Source: JBBRWO01 sp964388455 (GTDB taxonomy: Bacteria > Actinomycetota > Coriobacteriia > Anaerosomatales > JAAXUF01). From it: a stretch of 64,000 bases of DNA. This document shows, piece after piece, positions 16,265-25,088 of this stretch (position 1 is its first letter; each line of letters begins with the position of its first letter). The position numbers and the translations under genes are program-made. Where the stretch lies: NCBI GenBank assembly GCA_964388455.1, contig CAYMAN010000001.1:62001-126000 (forward strand), read 5' to 3'. The notes beneath the pieces are model-generated. The model ran no database searches. It was given only the letters and a program-made list of their open reading frames with translations, and was not told where the DNA came from.

Positions 16265-17382
16265 ACGCCAAGCGCATCCGCCTGCTCATGTGGAAAGAGT
16301 TCCTGCAGCTCCGCCGAGACCCGCTGCTGCTCCGTCTTCTGTTCCTGCTGCCGGTCATCCAGTTGGTCATGATGGGCTACGTCGTGGGCGCCGACGTGAA
16401 GAATCTTTCGACCGGGGTGGTCGACCTCGACAGGAGCGTGACCTCTCGGCGCCTGACCGACAGCTTCGCGAGTTCCGGCTACTTCGACATCACGCAGCGC
16501 CCCGCCAAGGAAGCCGACCTTCGACCGCTTCTCGACCGCGGTGACGTGAAGGTCGCAATCGTCATCCCCGAGGGGACCGAGGCGCGCGTCTCGGCCGGCG
16601 GCGCCGCTCCCGTCGGCATCATCGTGGACGGCTCCGACAGCCGGATCGCGAGCGTCGGCAGCGGCTATGCCTCGCAGCTCATCTCCGCCTTCAACGCCAA
16701 ACGACTCGCCGAGCAGGGCCTGGTCATCGCCGGTCCCGGCATCGATGCCCGCGTTCGCGTCGAGTACAACCCGAGCCTTCGCGCGGTCAACTCGATGATT
16801 CCCGGGCTCATCGCTACGATCCTCATCCTGTCGATGGCGACGATCATGTCGCAGGCAGTCGTGCGCGAACGCGAGCGCGGCACGCTGGAGCAGATGTTCG
16901 TCACCCCCATCAGCCGAGGCGACTACCTCGTGGGCAAGCTGACGCCGTACATGCTGATCGGCACCGTGCAGATGCTGACCGTGGCTCTCGTTGGCCGGCT
17001 GTGGTTCCGCGTGCCGTTCAACGGCGAGATCTGGGTCGTGGTGCTCGGCCTGTTCCTGTTCATGCTGACGACGGTAGCGCTGGGCCTCTTCATCTCGCTC
17101 GTGTCGCACACGCGTCAGCAGGCACAGCAGACGGTCATGTTCATCATGCTTCCGTTCATGGTGCTGTCCGGGTTCATCTTCCCGGTGGCCTCGATGCCGC
17201 AGGTGGCGCAGTACCTGACCTATCTGATTCCGCTGCGGTACGCGGTCGAGATCCTGCGCGGCACCTTCATCAAGGGCGCCGGTGCGGGCGAGCTGATCTT
17301 CCAGCTGCTCGCGCTCGCGATCTTCTCGGTGGTGTTGCTGGGCTCGGCGGTATTCAGCTTCCACAAACGACTAAGCGACTAG
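16261..17382 (+). CDS. ABC-2 type permease 2 (YbhR-like)
   Basis: 373 aa starting at the ATG that overlaps the previous TGA. It has the same architecture as its neighbour: an N-terminal helix, an extracytoplasmic domain with VVDLDRSVTSRRLTDSF, and a C-terminal helix bundle with MIPGLIATILILSMATIMSQAVVRERERGTLEQMFVTPI. The two permeases are clearly paralogous but diverged, as expected for an obligate heterodimer. Confidence 0.9.
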   Translation: MNAKRIRLLMWKEFLQLRRDPLLLRLLFLLPVIQLVMMGYVVGADVKNLSTGVVDLDRSVTSRRLTDSFASSGYFDITQRPAKEADLRPLLDRGDVKVAIVIPEGTEARVSAGGAAPVGIIVDGSDSRIASVGSGYASQLISAFNAKRLAEQGLVIAGPGIDARVRVEYNPSLRAVNSMIPGLIATILILSMATIMSQAVVRERERGTLEQMFVTPISRGDYLVGKLTPYMLIGTVQMLTVALVGRLWFRVPFNGEIWVVVLGLFLFMLTTVALGLFISLVSHTRQQAQQTVMFIMLPFMVLSGFIFPVASMPQVAQYLTYLIPLRYAVEILRGTFIKGAGAGELIFQLLALAIFSVVLLGSAVFSFHKRLSD

Positions 17383-17391
17383 GAGGCGACG

Positions 17392-18231
17392 ATGACCGAC
17401 CACCTCACGAAAACCGGCCGAGAGGCCACCGCCGGCTCGCCCGCTTCCGCCGAGCCCGCCATCACCGTGCGCGGCCTCACCAAGCGCTACGGCGACTTCA
17501 CGGCCGTCAACGGGATCGACTTCGACGTCGCACGCGGAGAGATCTTCGGGTTTCTCGGCCCCAACGGGAGCGGCAAGACCACCACCATCCGCATGCTCAC
17601 CGGCACCATCGCGCCGCAGGCCGGCAGCATCCGGATCCTTGGCGAGAACGTCATCGCCAGCCCGGAGCGGGCGAAGCGCCGCATCGGCTACATGAGCCAG
17701 AAGTTCTCGCTGTTCGAGGACCTCACCGTCGACGAGAACCTGCGCTTCTACGCCAGCGTCTACGACCTGCCCGCCGGGAAGTTCGCTCAGCAGCGCGCCT
17801 ATGTGCTGAAGATGGCCGACCTCGTGGGGCGCGAGAACGAACTGACCGCGAACCTTTCGGTGGGCTGGAAGCAGCGCCTCGCCTTGGGAACCGCTACGAT
17901 TCACGAGCCCGAGCTGCTCTTCCTCGACGAACCGACCAGCGGCGTCGACCCCGTGGCCCGTCGTCACTTCTGGGACCTGCTGTACGAGCTGGCGGGCCGC
18001 GGCGTCACCCTGTTCGTCACCACGCACTACATGGAGGAGGCCGCGCAGTGCGGTCGCCTCGCGTTCATGTACGCCGGACGACTGATCGCCGAGGGTTCGC
18101 CGCGCGAGATCCGCGAGCACTACCTGCACGAAGCGGGTGCGACCGACGACAGCGGCTCGCCACGCACCGCCACCATCGAAGACGTATTCGTGCACCTCGT
18201 GACGCGCGAGCGAGAGGAGACCGCCCGATGA
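17392..18231 (+). CDS. ABC exporter ATP-binding protein 2 (YbhF C-half-like)
   Basis: 279 aa ABC ATPase with Walker A GPNGSGKTT, Walker B LLFLDEPTSGVD and a degenerate signature, LSVGWKQRLAL, in place of LSGGQ. A divergent signature in one of two ATPases fits an asymmetric pair with one impaired ATP site. RBS AGGAGG lies upstream of the ATG at 17392. The stop overlaps the TetR start by four bases. Confidence 0.9.
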   Translation: MTDHLTKTGREATAGSPASAEPAITVRGLTKRYGDFTAVNGIDFDVARGEIFGFLGPNGSGKTTTIRMLTGTIAPQAGSIRILGENVIASPERAKRRIGYMSQKFSLFEDLTVDENLRFYASVYDLPAGKFAQQRAYVLKMADLVGRENELTANLSVGWKQRLALGTATIHEPELLFLDEPTSGVDPVARRHFWDLLYELAGRGVTLFVTTHYMEEAAQCGRLAFMYAGRLIAEGSPREIREHYLHEAGATDDSGSPRTATIEDVFVHLVTREREETAR

Positions 18232-18872
18232 CCGACCTGCCCATCCCCGATCCGAGCACCGATCTCGGCGCCGAGCATCCCCCGTCCTTCACCGAGCAGG
18301 AGCCCGGCCGCAAGGGAGAGATCCTCGACGCAGCCCTCGAGGTCTTCTCCGAGCGTGGCTACAACGGCGGCTCCATGCGCGAGATCGCGAACCGCGTCGG
18401 CGTAAGCGAGCCCGCGTTGTACCGCCACTTCTCGGGCAAGGAAGAGGTATTCGTCGCCCTGATGCGGATTGGCGCGGGTCGCCTGCGCAAGGAGTTGTTC
18501 GCGTTGATTGACCAGCTGTCGCCCGAGCACATCGCCGAGCAGCTTCCGGCCGTGTTCGACGACCGCCGCCGCGCAGTTCGGCGTTACGACCGCCTCTTCC
18601 GGGCCGTGCTTCCGACCGTGGTGCGCAACCCGAGCTTCGTCGGGGAGTTCCGTGAGGGCATCGCATTTCCGGTACGCGAGAAGCTCCTCGATAAGACCGT
18701 CCAGATCGACGCCTACTACCAGGTGATCGACGCTGAGAAGACCCGTGATGCTCGCGTCCGCGTGTTGATGGCGCTGTTCGTCGGCACGTTCATGACGTCA
18801 CTGGTGCTTGCCGACGAACCCGATCGCGACGCGGCAGATGCAGCGCTCTCGCTGATGGGGTGGACGCGCTAG
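18228..18872 (+). CDS. TetR-family regulator of the export operon (CecR-like position)
   Basis: 214 aa. After an acidic, Pro-rich N-terminal ~30 residues comes a clear TetR helix-turn-helix (ILDAALEVFSERGYNGGSMREIANRVGVSEPALYRHFSGKEEVF), then a helical ligand-binding domain. It is co-transcribed as the last gene of the export operon, so autoregulation of the operon through an operator near 11.95 kb is plausible. In E. coli the TetR protein CecR sits with ybhGFSR in a similar way. The ligand is unknown. Confidence 0.88.
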   Translation: MTDLPIPDPSTDLGAEHPPSFTEQEPGRKGEILDAALEVFSERGYNGGSMREIANRVGVSEPALYRHFSGKEEVFVALMRIGAGRLRKELFALIDQLSPEHIAEQLPAVFDDRRRAVRRYDRLFRAVLPTVVRNPSFVGEFREGIAFPVREKLLDKTVQIDAYYQVIDAEKTRDARVRVLMALFVGTFMTSLVLADEPDRDAADAALSLMGWTR

Positions 18873-18874
18873 GG

Positions 18875-19453
18875 TCAGGCCACTCCGCGACGAGCTGCCG
18901 AGGTCATGAGCAGGCGCATGCCGGTGACCGCTTCAATCGCCGCTGACCTGGCAAGCACGCGATCGATCTCGTACTGCGAGAGCGCACAGCCATCGACTTC
19001 GACGTGCAGAATGCCGCAGGCCCACGCGGCGTGAATCGTACCGGGGTCGCCGTGACACACGTCGTCGAGGGCTTCTGCCAGCCGCTGGATGGCCACGTAC
19101 CAGATGGTTCGCCTTCGATCGTACGCGCCGAGCACGTTCCACGCCGCGTCGTCCTCAAAGGGGATGTCGGCGACGAAGCTGGCGGCGGCCTCGACCATCA
19201 CTGCTTCGTTCTCGGCCAGATCAGCGAGTGCGACCCTCATCAACGCGCGCTCCGCGGTTGCGTAGGGATGAACCGCAAGGATGAAGCGACGGCCGGCGAC
19301 CGACCGCTCGAGCAGCTCGGCATCGCGCTGCGAAAGCCCGTGGAGTGACGACAACACCGAGAAGAGCACCGCCGAGGTTTCACCGTCGCCCACCGGTCGG
19401 TAGACGGTTCGCGGTGCGGCGAATGTGGGATCTGCCTGTAGCTGCAGCGACAT
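18875..19453 (-). CDS. Uncharacterised alpha-helical protein, 192 aa
   Basis: I do not recognise a family. The ATG at 19453 is preceded by CAGGAGAC, and the frame uses normal codon bias, so it should be real. The product is soluble, Ala-rich and predicted helical, without membrane segments or a signal peptide, and has several Cys (VCHGDP, WACGILH, VDGCALS) but no metal motif. It converges on the TetR gene with a two-base gap. The region 19454-19672 upstream holds no gene, only a short CGTCC-TTA-GGACG palindrome at 19521-19533. Confidence 0.6.
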   Translation of the reverse strand: MSLQLQADPTFAAPRTVYRPVGDGETSAVLFSVLSSLHGLSQRDAELLERSVAGRRFILAVHPYATAERALMRVALADLAENEAVMVEAAASFVADIPFEDDAAWNVLGAYDRRRTIWYVAIQRLAEALDDVCHGDPGTIHAAWACGILHVEVDGCALSQYEIDRVLARSAAIEAVTGMRLLMTSAARRGVA

Positions 19454-19672
19454 GACTGTCTCCTGACCGAGTCCGGAACACGCGGACCGTCAGACGCGGC
19501 TAGGAGTCATGGCTGCGATGCGTCCTTAGGACGGATACTCGACCCGATTCCCGGGCATGCCAAGAGGCCTGGCCGAGAAGCAACGAGAGTTCACTTGGGT
19601 GCAATCCCGCGTTCACGTAGCCGGCCTTGGACCAGTCGTTCGCGTCGTCAATCAGATGCTGCGGACGCGCGC

Positions 19673-21055
19673 CTACCCCCGCTTCATAACCGCGCGCGCT
19701 GCGATCACGCCGCTTGCGCTGCTCTGCAGCAACCCGCGCGTGATGCCGGCACCGTCGCCGATCGCGTAGAGGCCGTCGATCGCGGTCTCGAGGTTCTCGG
19801 AGACCTGCAGGCGTGAGGAGTAGAACTTCACCTCGACGCCATACAGCAGCGTGCTCGGCCCGGAGATGCCGGGCGCGAGCGGCTCCATCGCCTCGAGGAA
19901 CTCGACGATGTCGGTCAGATGCCGGTACGGCAGCACCGCCGAGAGGTCGCCGGGGGTCGCGTGCTCCAGCGTCGGCTCGGCCAGCGACTGCGCGATGCGC
20001 TCCGGGGTCGAGCGTCGGCCGGCCTTCAGGTCCGCGAGTCGCTGCACCAGGATGCCGTCGCCAAGAAGGTTCGCGAGCTTGGCGATGGAGCGGCCGTAGG
20101 CGATCGGGTCGTTGAACGGCTCAGTGAACCGCGTGCTCACGAGGACGGCGAAGTTGGTATAGGGCGTCTGGGTCTCGGCGTAGCTGTGGCCGTTCACGGT
20201 GACTACATCGCCGTAGCTCTCTGTGGTGACCTCGCCGTGCGGGTTCATGCAGAAGGTGCGGACCGTGTCGCCAAATGCCTTGGTGTGGTAGACGAGCTTC
20301 GCCTCGTAGAGTGCGTCGGTCAGCCGCTCCATGATCGGTGCCGGGCACTCGACGCGCACGCCGATGTCGACGGCGTTGTTCATCAGCGGCAGCTTGAGCG
20401 CATGCGCCTGATCGGCGAGCCAGTTGGCGCCTTCTCGGCCGGGGGCTGCGATGACGACGGGTGCCTCGAACACAGTGCCGTCAGCGAGCTCGACGCCGGT
20501 CGCGTGGCCGCCGGCGGCGAGTATGCGCTTGGCGGCGACCTCGGTGCGCACCTCGACACCCAGCTCGATGAGGCGCTGCATCATGGAGTCAAGCACCTCG
20601 GGAGAGCGGTCGGTTCCGAGGTGACGGATGCGCATGGGGATGAGCTTCATGCCCGCCATCGTCGCCTCGCGCTCGAGCGCCGACGCGGTCGCGGGGTCGG
20701 GCCCGTGGACATCCTCGGTCGCTCCGAACTCGAGCCACATGTCATCGGCCTCCCCGAGCAGCTTCTCCAGCTCGGGCTTCGCGACGTAGTCGGGCAGCCA
20801 GCCGCCGACCTCCGTGGTGAGCGTGAGCTTGCCGTCCGAGAACGCTCCCGCGCCACCCCAGCCGGTCATGATGTCGCACGTGCGGCAGCCGATGCAGGCG
20901 GTCTCGCGCGCGGGACACTTGCGCCGAGGAATGGCGTGACCCTTCTCAAGGATCAGGATGCGCGTAGAGGGCTCACTGCGCATGAGCTCGAGAGCTGCGA
21001 AGATGCCAGCGGGACCGGCACCGACGATGATGACGTCGTAAACGGGGGAAGACAC
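19673..21055 (-). CDS. FAD-dependent oxidoreductase (COG2509-type flavoprotein)
   Basis: 460 aa from the GTG at 21055, chosen because GAGGAG lies eight bases upstream. The dinucleotide-binding motif VYDVIIVGAGPAGIFAALEL is at the N terminus. A Cys-rich loop, KCPARETACIGCRTC, precedes GWGGAGAFSDGKLTL, a signature of the uncharacterised dehydrogenase group COG2509. Near the C terminus GLYAIGDGAGITRGLLQSSASGV is the second FAD-binding motif. The four clustered Cys could hold a metal or redox disulfides. No neighbour suggests the substrate. It is divergent from the glutaredoxin-like gene. Confidence 0.8.
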   Translation of the reverse strand: MSSPVYDVIIVGAGPAGIFAALELMRSEPSTRILILEKGHAIPRRKCPARETACIGCRTCDIMTGWGGAGAFSDGKLTLTTEVGGWLPDYVAKPELEKLLGEADDMWLEFGATEDVHGPDPATASALEREATMAGMKLIPMRIRHLGTDRSPEVLDSMMQRLIELGVEVRTEVAAKRILAAGGHATGVELADGTVFEAPVVIAAPGREGANWLADQAHALKLPLMNNAVDIGVRVECPAPIMERLTDALYEAKLVYHTKAFGDTVRTFCMNPHGEVTTESYGDVVTVNGHSYAETQTPYTNFAVLVSTRFTEPFNDPIAYGRSIAKLANLLGDGILVQRLADLKAGRRSTPERIAQSLAEPTLEHATPGDLSAVLPYRHLTDIVEFLEAMEPLAPGISGPSTLLYGVEVKFYSSRLQVSENLETAIDGLYAIGDGAGITRGLLQSSASGVIAARAVMKRG

Positions 21056-21161
21056 TGTGTGGACTCCTCGTGAATGGTTGAGTTGCAGACCGTCGGTAAT
21101 CATACCTGCGGTGTCAAGGATTAGCGCTCAACGGTCGCTCAGTACAGACAAGAGGTAAATT

Positions 21162-21437
21162 GTGCCGACAAGCGGAAACAGCAACCACTCACCCCGCATC
21201 ACCGTGTTCACGAGCCCCTCGTGCCCGTGGTGCAAGGTCGCCAAGCGCTACATCGCCGAGAAGGGGCTGCAATTCCGGGAAGTGAACGTCATCGCCAACC
21301 CCAAGGGTCGCCAGGAGATGGTGCGTATGACGGGGCAGTCCGGAGTCCCGGTGATCCGGGTCGGCGAGCACGCGATGGCCGGCTGGAACGAGCGCGAGTT
21401 CGAGAAGCTGCTGAGCGGGAAGTTCAAGCAGCGCTAG
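21162..21437 (+). CDS. Glutaredoxin-like / NrdH-type redox protein
   Basis: 91 aa thioredoxin-fold protein. FTSPSCPWCKVAKRYI carries the CPWC redox pair, SGVPVIRVGEHAMAGW the cis-Pro and glutathione/thiol-binding loop. The family includes NrdH-like electron donors and glutaredoxin homologues of anaerobes that lack glutathione. GTG start with GAGGT upstream. The last four bases overlap the convergent dnaB stop. The catalytic Cys codons are ordinary TGC, so this is not a second selenoprotein. Confidence 0.85.
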   Translation: MPTSGNSNHSPRITVFTSPSCPWCKVAKRYIAEKGLQFREVNVIANPKGRQEMVRMTGQSGVPVIRVGEHAMAGWNEREFEKLLSGKFKQR

Positions 21438-22819
21438 TTGATCGCACCCGACGGCATGTTGGGCGGATCGACAAACTTCGTGTAGCGGTCGTTGAAGACA
21501 AGCTGCACGGTGTCGGTCGGTCCGTTACGGTGCTTGGCCACGATCAGCTCGGCCGTGCCCTTCTGGGGCCGGCCCTCTTCCTCTTCGCCGCGAGGATCCG
21601 TGTTGCGGTCGATGAACATGACCACGTCGGCGTCTTGCTCGATCGCGCCGGACTCGCGGAGGTCGGAGAGCTGCGGGCGCTTGCCGGCACGCTGCTCGAC
21701 CGCACGCGACAGCTGCGAGAGCGCGATGACCGGGACTTCGAGCTCCTTGGCTAGGATCTTCAGGCCTCGCGAAATCTCGGCAATCTCCGTCTGGCGGCTC
21801 TCGGAGCGGCTGTTGTGCGACTGCATGAGCTGCAGGTAGTCGACGATGATGAGTCCCTTGGGCTTGTCACGCAACTGACGACGAGCCTTGGCGCGAATCT
21901 CGAGGATGGAGATCGACGGCGTGTCGTCCACGTAGAACTCCAGGTTCGCGAGCTTGCCCATTGCGTTATGGATGGAGAACCAGTCCGACTCCTTCACGTA
22001 CCCGGTGCGCACGTCTTGCAGGTTGATGAGCGCCTCGGAGCACAGGACTCGCTGCATCAACTGCTCGGCTCCCATTTCCAGTGAGAACACGGCGACCGCC
22101 GCCCCGGCCTTCGCGGCGTTGACCGCGATGTTGAGCGCCAGCGCCGTCTTGCCGACCGCAGGACGCGCCGCAAGGACGATCAGGTCGCCGGGGTGCATGC
22201 CCGCCAGAAGCTTGTCGAGCTTCTTGAAGCCAGTGGGAACGCCGGTGACGTGCTGCTTCTTCTCGGCGAGTTCCTCGAGCTGCTCGAAGGAGATCTTGAG
22301 GAGGTCGTTGATGTACTTGAAGTTGCTCTGGACGCGTTTGTTGGTGACGTCGAAGACCAGCTTCTCGGCGTCGCCGACGACCTCGCTCATGTTGTCGGGA
22401 GCGTCGTAGCCGAGGGCCACGATCTGCGTACCGGCGCCGATGAGCTGGCGCAGCATCGACGTCCGCTGAACGATCTCAGCGTAGCGGCTCCAGTTGGCGG
22501 TTGTGGGAACCACTCCCGTGACGTCGAGCAGATATGTCTTGCCACCAGCGGCTTCCAATTCGCCGCTCGATTCCAGTCGATCCGCGATCGAAAGATGGTC
22601 AATCGGGATGGAGCGATTCTGCAGGTCAGCCATGGCGGTGAAGATACGAGCGTGCGCCGGGCGATAGAAATCCTGCGGCTGCAGCATCGCCAAAGCGCCT
22701 TCGACGGCTTCAGAGGAAAGGAACATCGCGCCGAGAATTGCCTGCTCAGCCTCCAGATTGTGCGGGGGAACGCGGTCGAAACCGCCTGATCGCTCTATCC
22801 GGAATTCGCCGTCGGCCAT
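21434..22819 (-). CDS. dnaB: Replicative DNA helicase DnaB
   Basis: 461 aa, no intein. RVPPHNLEAEQAILGAMF marks the N-terminal domain and fixes the start at MADGEF (22819, RBS GAGGGAG). Walker A is AARPAVGKTALAL, Walker B GLIIVDYLQLM, followed by SRGLKILAKELEVPVIALSQLSR and the arginine-finger region. It is the last gene of the rpsF-ssb-rpsR-DUF2232-rplI-dnaB cluster, but 276 bases separate it from rplI and that gap holds DnaA-box-like sites, so it may have its own promoter. Confidence 0.97.
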   Translation of the reverse strand: MADGEFRIERSGGFDRVPPHNLEAEQAILGAMFLSSEAVEGALAMLQPQDFYRPAHARIFTAMADLQNRSIPIDHLSIADRLESSGELEAAGGKTYLLDVTGVVPTTANWSRYAEIVQRTSMLRQLIGAGTQIVALGYDAPDNMSEVVGDAEKLVFDVTNKRVQSNFKYINDLLKISFEQLEELAEKKQHVTGVPTGFKKLDKLLAGMHPGDLIVLAARPAVGKTALALNIAVNAAKAGAAVAVFSLEMGAEQLMQRVLCSEALINLQDVRTGYVKESDWFSIHNAMGKLANLEFYVDDTPSISILEIRAKARRQLRDKPKGLIIVDYLQLMQSHNSRSESRQTEIAEISRGLKILAKELEVPVIALSQLSRAVEQRAGKRPQLSDLRESGAIEQDADVVMFIDRNTDPRGEEEEGRPQKGTAELIVAKHRNGPTDTVQLVFNDRYTKFVDPPNMPSGAIN

Positions 22820-22942
22820 GTAGCTCCCTCTCGTGTCCGCCGGCGCTCGCGACACAAATGTCGGGTGCCACACGGACTGCAGGAGGTGATTCTAGCGAAC
22901 CACAGTGACACGGGCGACGGCGTTTGCTGTCGGTTGTCGTCG

Positions 22943-23024
22943 ATGTCCACAGGTGTCCCGACGCTCACCTGCGCCGATACGAGTTATCCCCAGTATCCAC
23001 CGATTCCCGAGCAACTTCTCCACA
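22943..23024 (+). promoter_or_regulatory. Cluster of four DnaA-box-like 9-mers upstream of dnaB
   Basis: Against the DnaA consensus TTATCCACA, the plus strand has ATGTCCACA (22943-22951), TTATCCCCA (22984-22992), GTATCCACC (22993-23001) and TTCTCCACA (23016-23024). Two differ from consensus at one position and two at two positions. All have the same orientation and lie between rplI and dnaB. Confidence 0.45.
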
Positions 23025-23029
23025 GACAC

Positions 23030-23066
23030 GAACAGCGTCGCCCCCGCGCGGGAGACGACGCTGTTC
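23030..23066 (-). terminator. Hairpin after rplI
   Basis: GAACAGCGTCG (23030-23040) is perfectly complementary to 23056-23066, with extra C-G pairing in the 15-base loop. It follows the rplI stop by 30 bases. There is no U-tract, so it may act as a processing or weak terminator structure. Confidence 0.55.
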
Positions 23067-23095
23067 GGTGGTGAAACCTTGAACCGAAGCGCTGC

Positions 23096-23719
23096 CTACT
23101 CGGCGGCCTCGGCTTCGACAGCCTCGTCGACCGCGACGTCAGTCTCGGCCTGCTCGGCGGTCTCTTCGACGACCTCGACGAACGGCTCGCCGTCGGCGTC
23201 GATACCCTCGACCTCGGCCACAACGGTCTCGGGGACCGAAGCGGACTCAGCGGCGGGAGCGGACTCGGTGTGGCCTTCGCCCACGACGTTGATGCTGAGC
23301 TCAGCCTTCACGTCACGGTAGATGGCGACGGTAACCGGGTGCATACCGGCGGTCTTGATGTGACCGTGGGTCTCGATCTTGCGCTTATCGAGCTCGATGC
23401 CCAGCTGGGCGACGATGGCGGCCTCGATCATGGTCGACGTGACCGAGCCGAACAGACGACCCTCGTCACCGACCTTGGCCTCGACGGTGACGACCTTGTC
23501 GGCCAGGGAAGCAGCGAGCTTCTCCGCGTCAGACAGACGGCCCTCTTCGCGCACCTTGATGTTCTTGGAACGCATTTCGAGCTGCTTGAGATTGCCCTTG
23601 GTGGCCTCGATGGCTACCTTGCGGGGCATGAGGTAGTTGACCGCAAAGCCGCGAGCGACCTCGATCACGTCGCCCTCGCCTCCGCGACCTTTCAGTTCCT
23701 GCAACAGGATGACCTTCAT
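23096..23719 (-). CDS. rplI: 50S ribosomal protein L9 with acidic C-terminal extension
   Basis: 207 aa. Residues 1-150 are canonical L9: MKVILLQELKGRGGEGDVIEVARGFAVNYLMPRKVA, then the long connecting helix and the C-terminal domain. Most L9 proteins stop near 150; here about 57 further residues rich in Glu, Ala and Val (EVVEETAEQAETDVAVDEAV) follow. Such low-complexity tails are common in this phylum and probably disordered. Start ATG at 23719 with AAGGAG upstream. Confidence 0.96.
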   Translation of the reverse strand: MKVILLQELKGRGGEGDVIEVARGFAVNYLMPRKVAIEATKGNLKQLEMRSKNIKVREEGRLSDAEKLAASLADKVVTVEAKVGDEGRLFGSVTSTMIEAAIVAQLGIELDKRKIETHGHIKTAGMHPVTVAIYRDVKAELSINVVGEGHTESAPAAESASVPETVVAEVEGIDADGEPFVEVVEETAEQAETDVAVDEAVEAEAAE

Positions 23720-23774
23720 GGTTACTCCTTCAATGTCGCCGGACGGACATATCCGTCCGGACGGCAGTTCTCAC

Positions 23775-24734
23775 TTACCAACGCCTGGATGGCTCCACTG
23801 GCGCCGCCGGCATCTCCCCGTCGCGGGGTAGACGTCGGAAGTTGATCCAAAAGTCCAAGAGCCCGGAAAAGCTGATCGCGAGCGTGAACACGTCGAGCGC
23901 GGCGAGCGCAGCCAGCCCAAGGATGCGCCCGCCGAGACCGACGCCGGCCCGGTCGAGCAATCCCGCAGCCACACCGATTCCCTGAAGGAAGAACAGTGCG
24001 CGTGTACACAACAGTAGATTCAGCCCCACCACGCCGAGCGTACCCGACGCCGCGAAAGCTCCGTACGAAGCCGCCACCAGAAAGACACCCGCAACGAACA
24101 CCCAGAGCACGTGCGGCGTGATATCGAGCCGCGACAATGCCGGAATGTCGAGCGAGACGCCTGCTCTGCGAGCGGCCCACGCGATTGCTGCCACAACAAG
24201 CACAGCCAAGAGCACCGCCGACTGGAAGTACGTCGAGGGCCATGACGAGACGATGAATGTCGTCGCCTGCGTCATCTGCGCTGTCAGATCCGCCGGAGCG
24301 TTCGCCCCGAGCGACTTGATCAGCCCAGCGGTGATGAGCTTAGTCTGCTCGGTGATCTGCTCAGGAAGCGTTGTCCCAGCAGCACGAGCGGCAAGCGCAT
24401 CGAATCCCGCGCCCGACACCGCGAACGCACCGATCAGGCTGCCCGCGATGACCTGGAACGAGCTTTTGGGAAGCAGCGCCACAGCGAGCACAACAGCGAG
24501 CATGATGGGAGCCACGTAGAATGCTCCGCCGGGCATCAGGAAACTAGCGAGCACGATTCCGAACCCGGCCGCAGCCGCGGCGATGATGCCACGACCCCGG
24601 TACGTCAGACCCGCGATGCCGGCAGCCGCAATCGGCAGACCGAAGATCGCCACTGACGAAGTCAGCGCCGTTCCAAGGACTGTCGCTACGACGAGCAGCA
24701 ACACGTCACGCGTGCTTGTGGTGCGAACCTCCAC
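23775..24734 (-). CDS. DUF2232 (YybS-like) membrane protein
   Basis: 319 aa with about eight hydrophobic segments and a short hydrophilic C terminus. Position between rpsR and rplI, length and topology match YybS/DUF2232, a conserved membrane protein of unknown function in this ribosomal cluster in Gram-positive bacteria. GTG start at 24734, six bases after the rpsR stop. Confidence 0.82.
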   Translation of the reverse strand: MEVRTTSTRDVLLLVVATVLGTALTSSVAIFGLPIAAAGIAGLTYRGRGIIAAAAAGFGIVLASFLMPGGAFYVAPIMLAVVLAVALLPKSSFQVIAGSLIGAFAVSGAGFDALAARAAGTTLPEQITEQTKLITAGLIKSLGANAPADLTAQMTQATTFIVSSWPSTYFQSAVLLAVLVVAAIAWAARRAGVSLDIPALSRLDITPHVLWVFVAGVFLVAASYGAFAASGTLGVVGLNLLLCTRALFFLQGIGVAAGLLDRAGVGLGGRILGLAALAALDVFTLAISFSGLLDFWINFRRLPRDGEMPAAPVEPSRRW

Positions 24735-24740
24735 GAAGAA

Positions 24741-25004
24741 CTACCTGCCGCCCCTGCGGTCGATACGGCCGCTGATGACCGGAACGGTGTAGGGAACGAG
24801 TGCCATCTCACGGCCGCGCTTGACGGCGATCGAGAGCACGTGCTGGTGCTGGGCGCAGTTGCCGGAAACCCGACGCGGCTTGATCTTGCCACGGTCGGTC
24901 ATGAACTTGCGCAGCATCTGCACGTCCTTGTAGTCGATGTACTCGACGTGGTCCTTGCAGAACTGGCAGTACTTGCGACGCGGCTTGCGTGCGAAATCGG
25001 ACAT
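24741..25004 (-). CDS. rpsR: 30S ribosomal protein S18
   Basis: 87 aa. Contains KYCQFCKDHVEYIDYKDVQMLRKFMTDRGKIKPRRVSGNCAQHQ, the S18 signature. The presence of Cys residues (CQFC, NCAQHQ) suggests the zinc-type paralogue. Strong RBS GGAAGGAGGT upstream. Confidence 0.97.
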   Translation of the reverse strand: MSDFARKPRRKYCQFCKDHVEYIDYKDVQMLRKFMTDRGKIKPRRVSGNCAQHQHVLSIAVKRGREMALVPYTVPVISGRIDRRGGR

Positions 25005-25088
25005 GTCTTCTGACCTCCTTCCGCGATGGTAGTCGCGGTGTTGATACGGTGTGCGCCCGAGGGGAGGGCGCGGGATAGTTTCAGGTGC

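Noticed and set aside
21162..21437. Second selenoprotein candidate (glutaredoxin-like)
   Set aside because: The redox motif is CPWC with normal Cys codons and no TGA.
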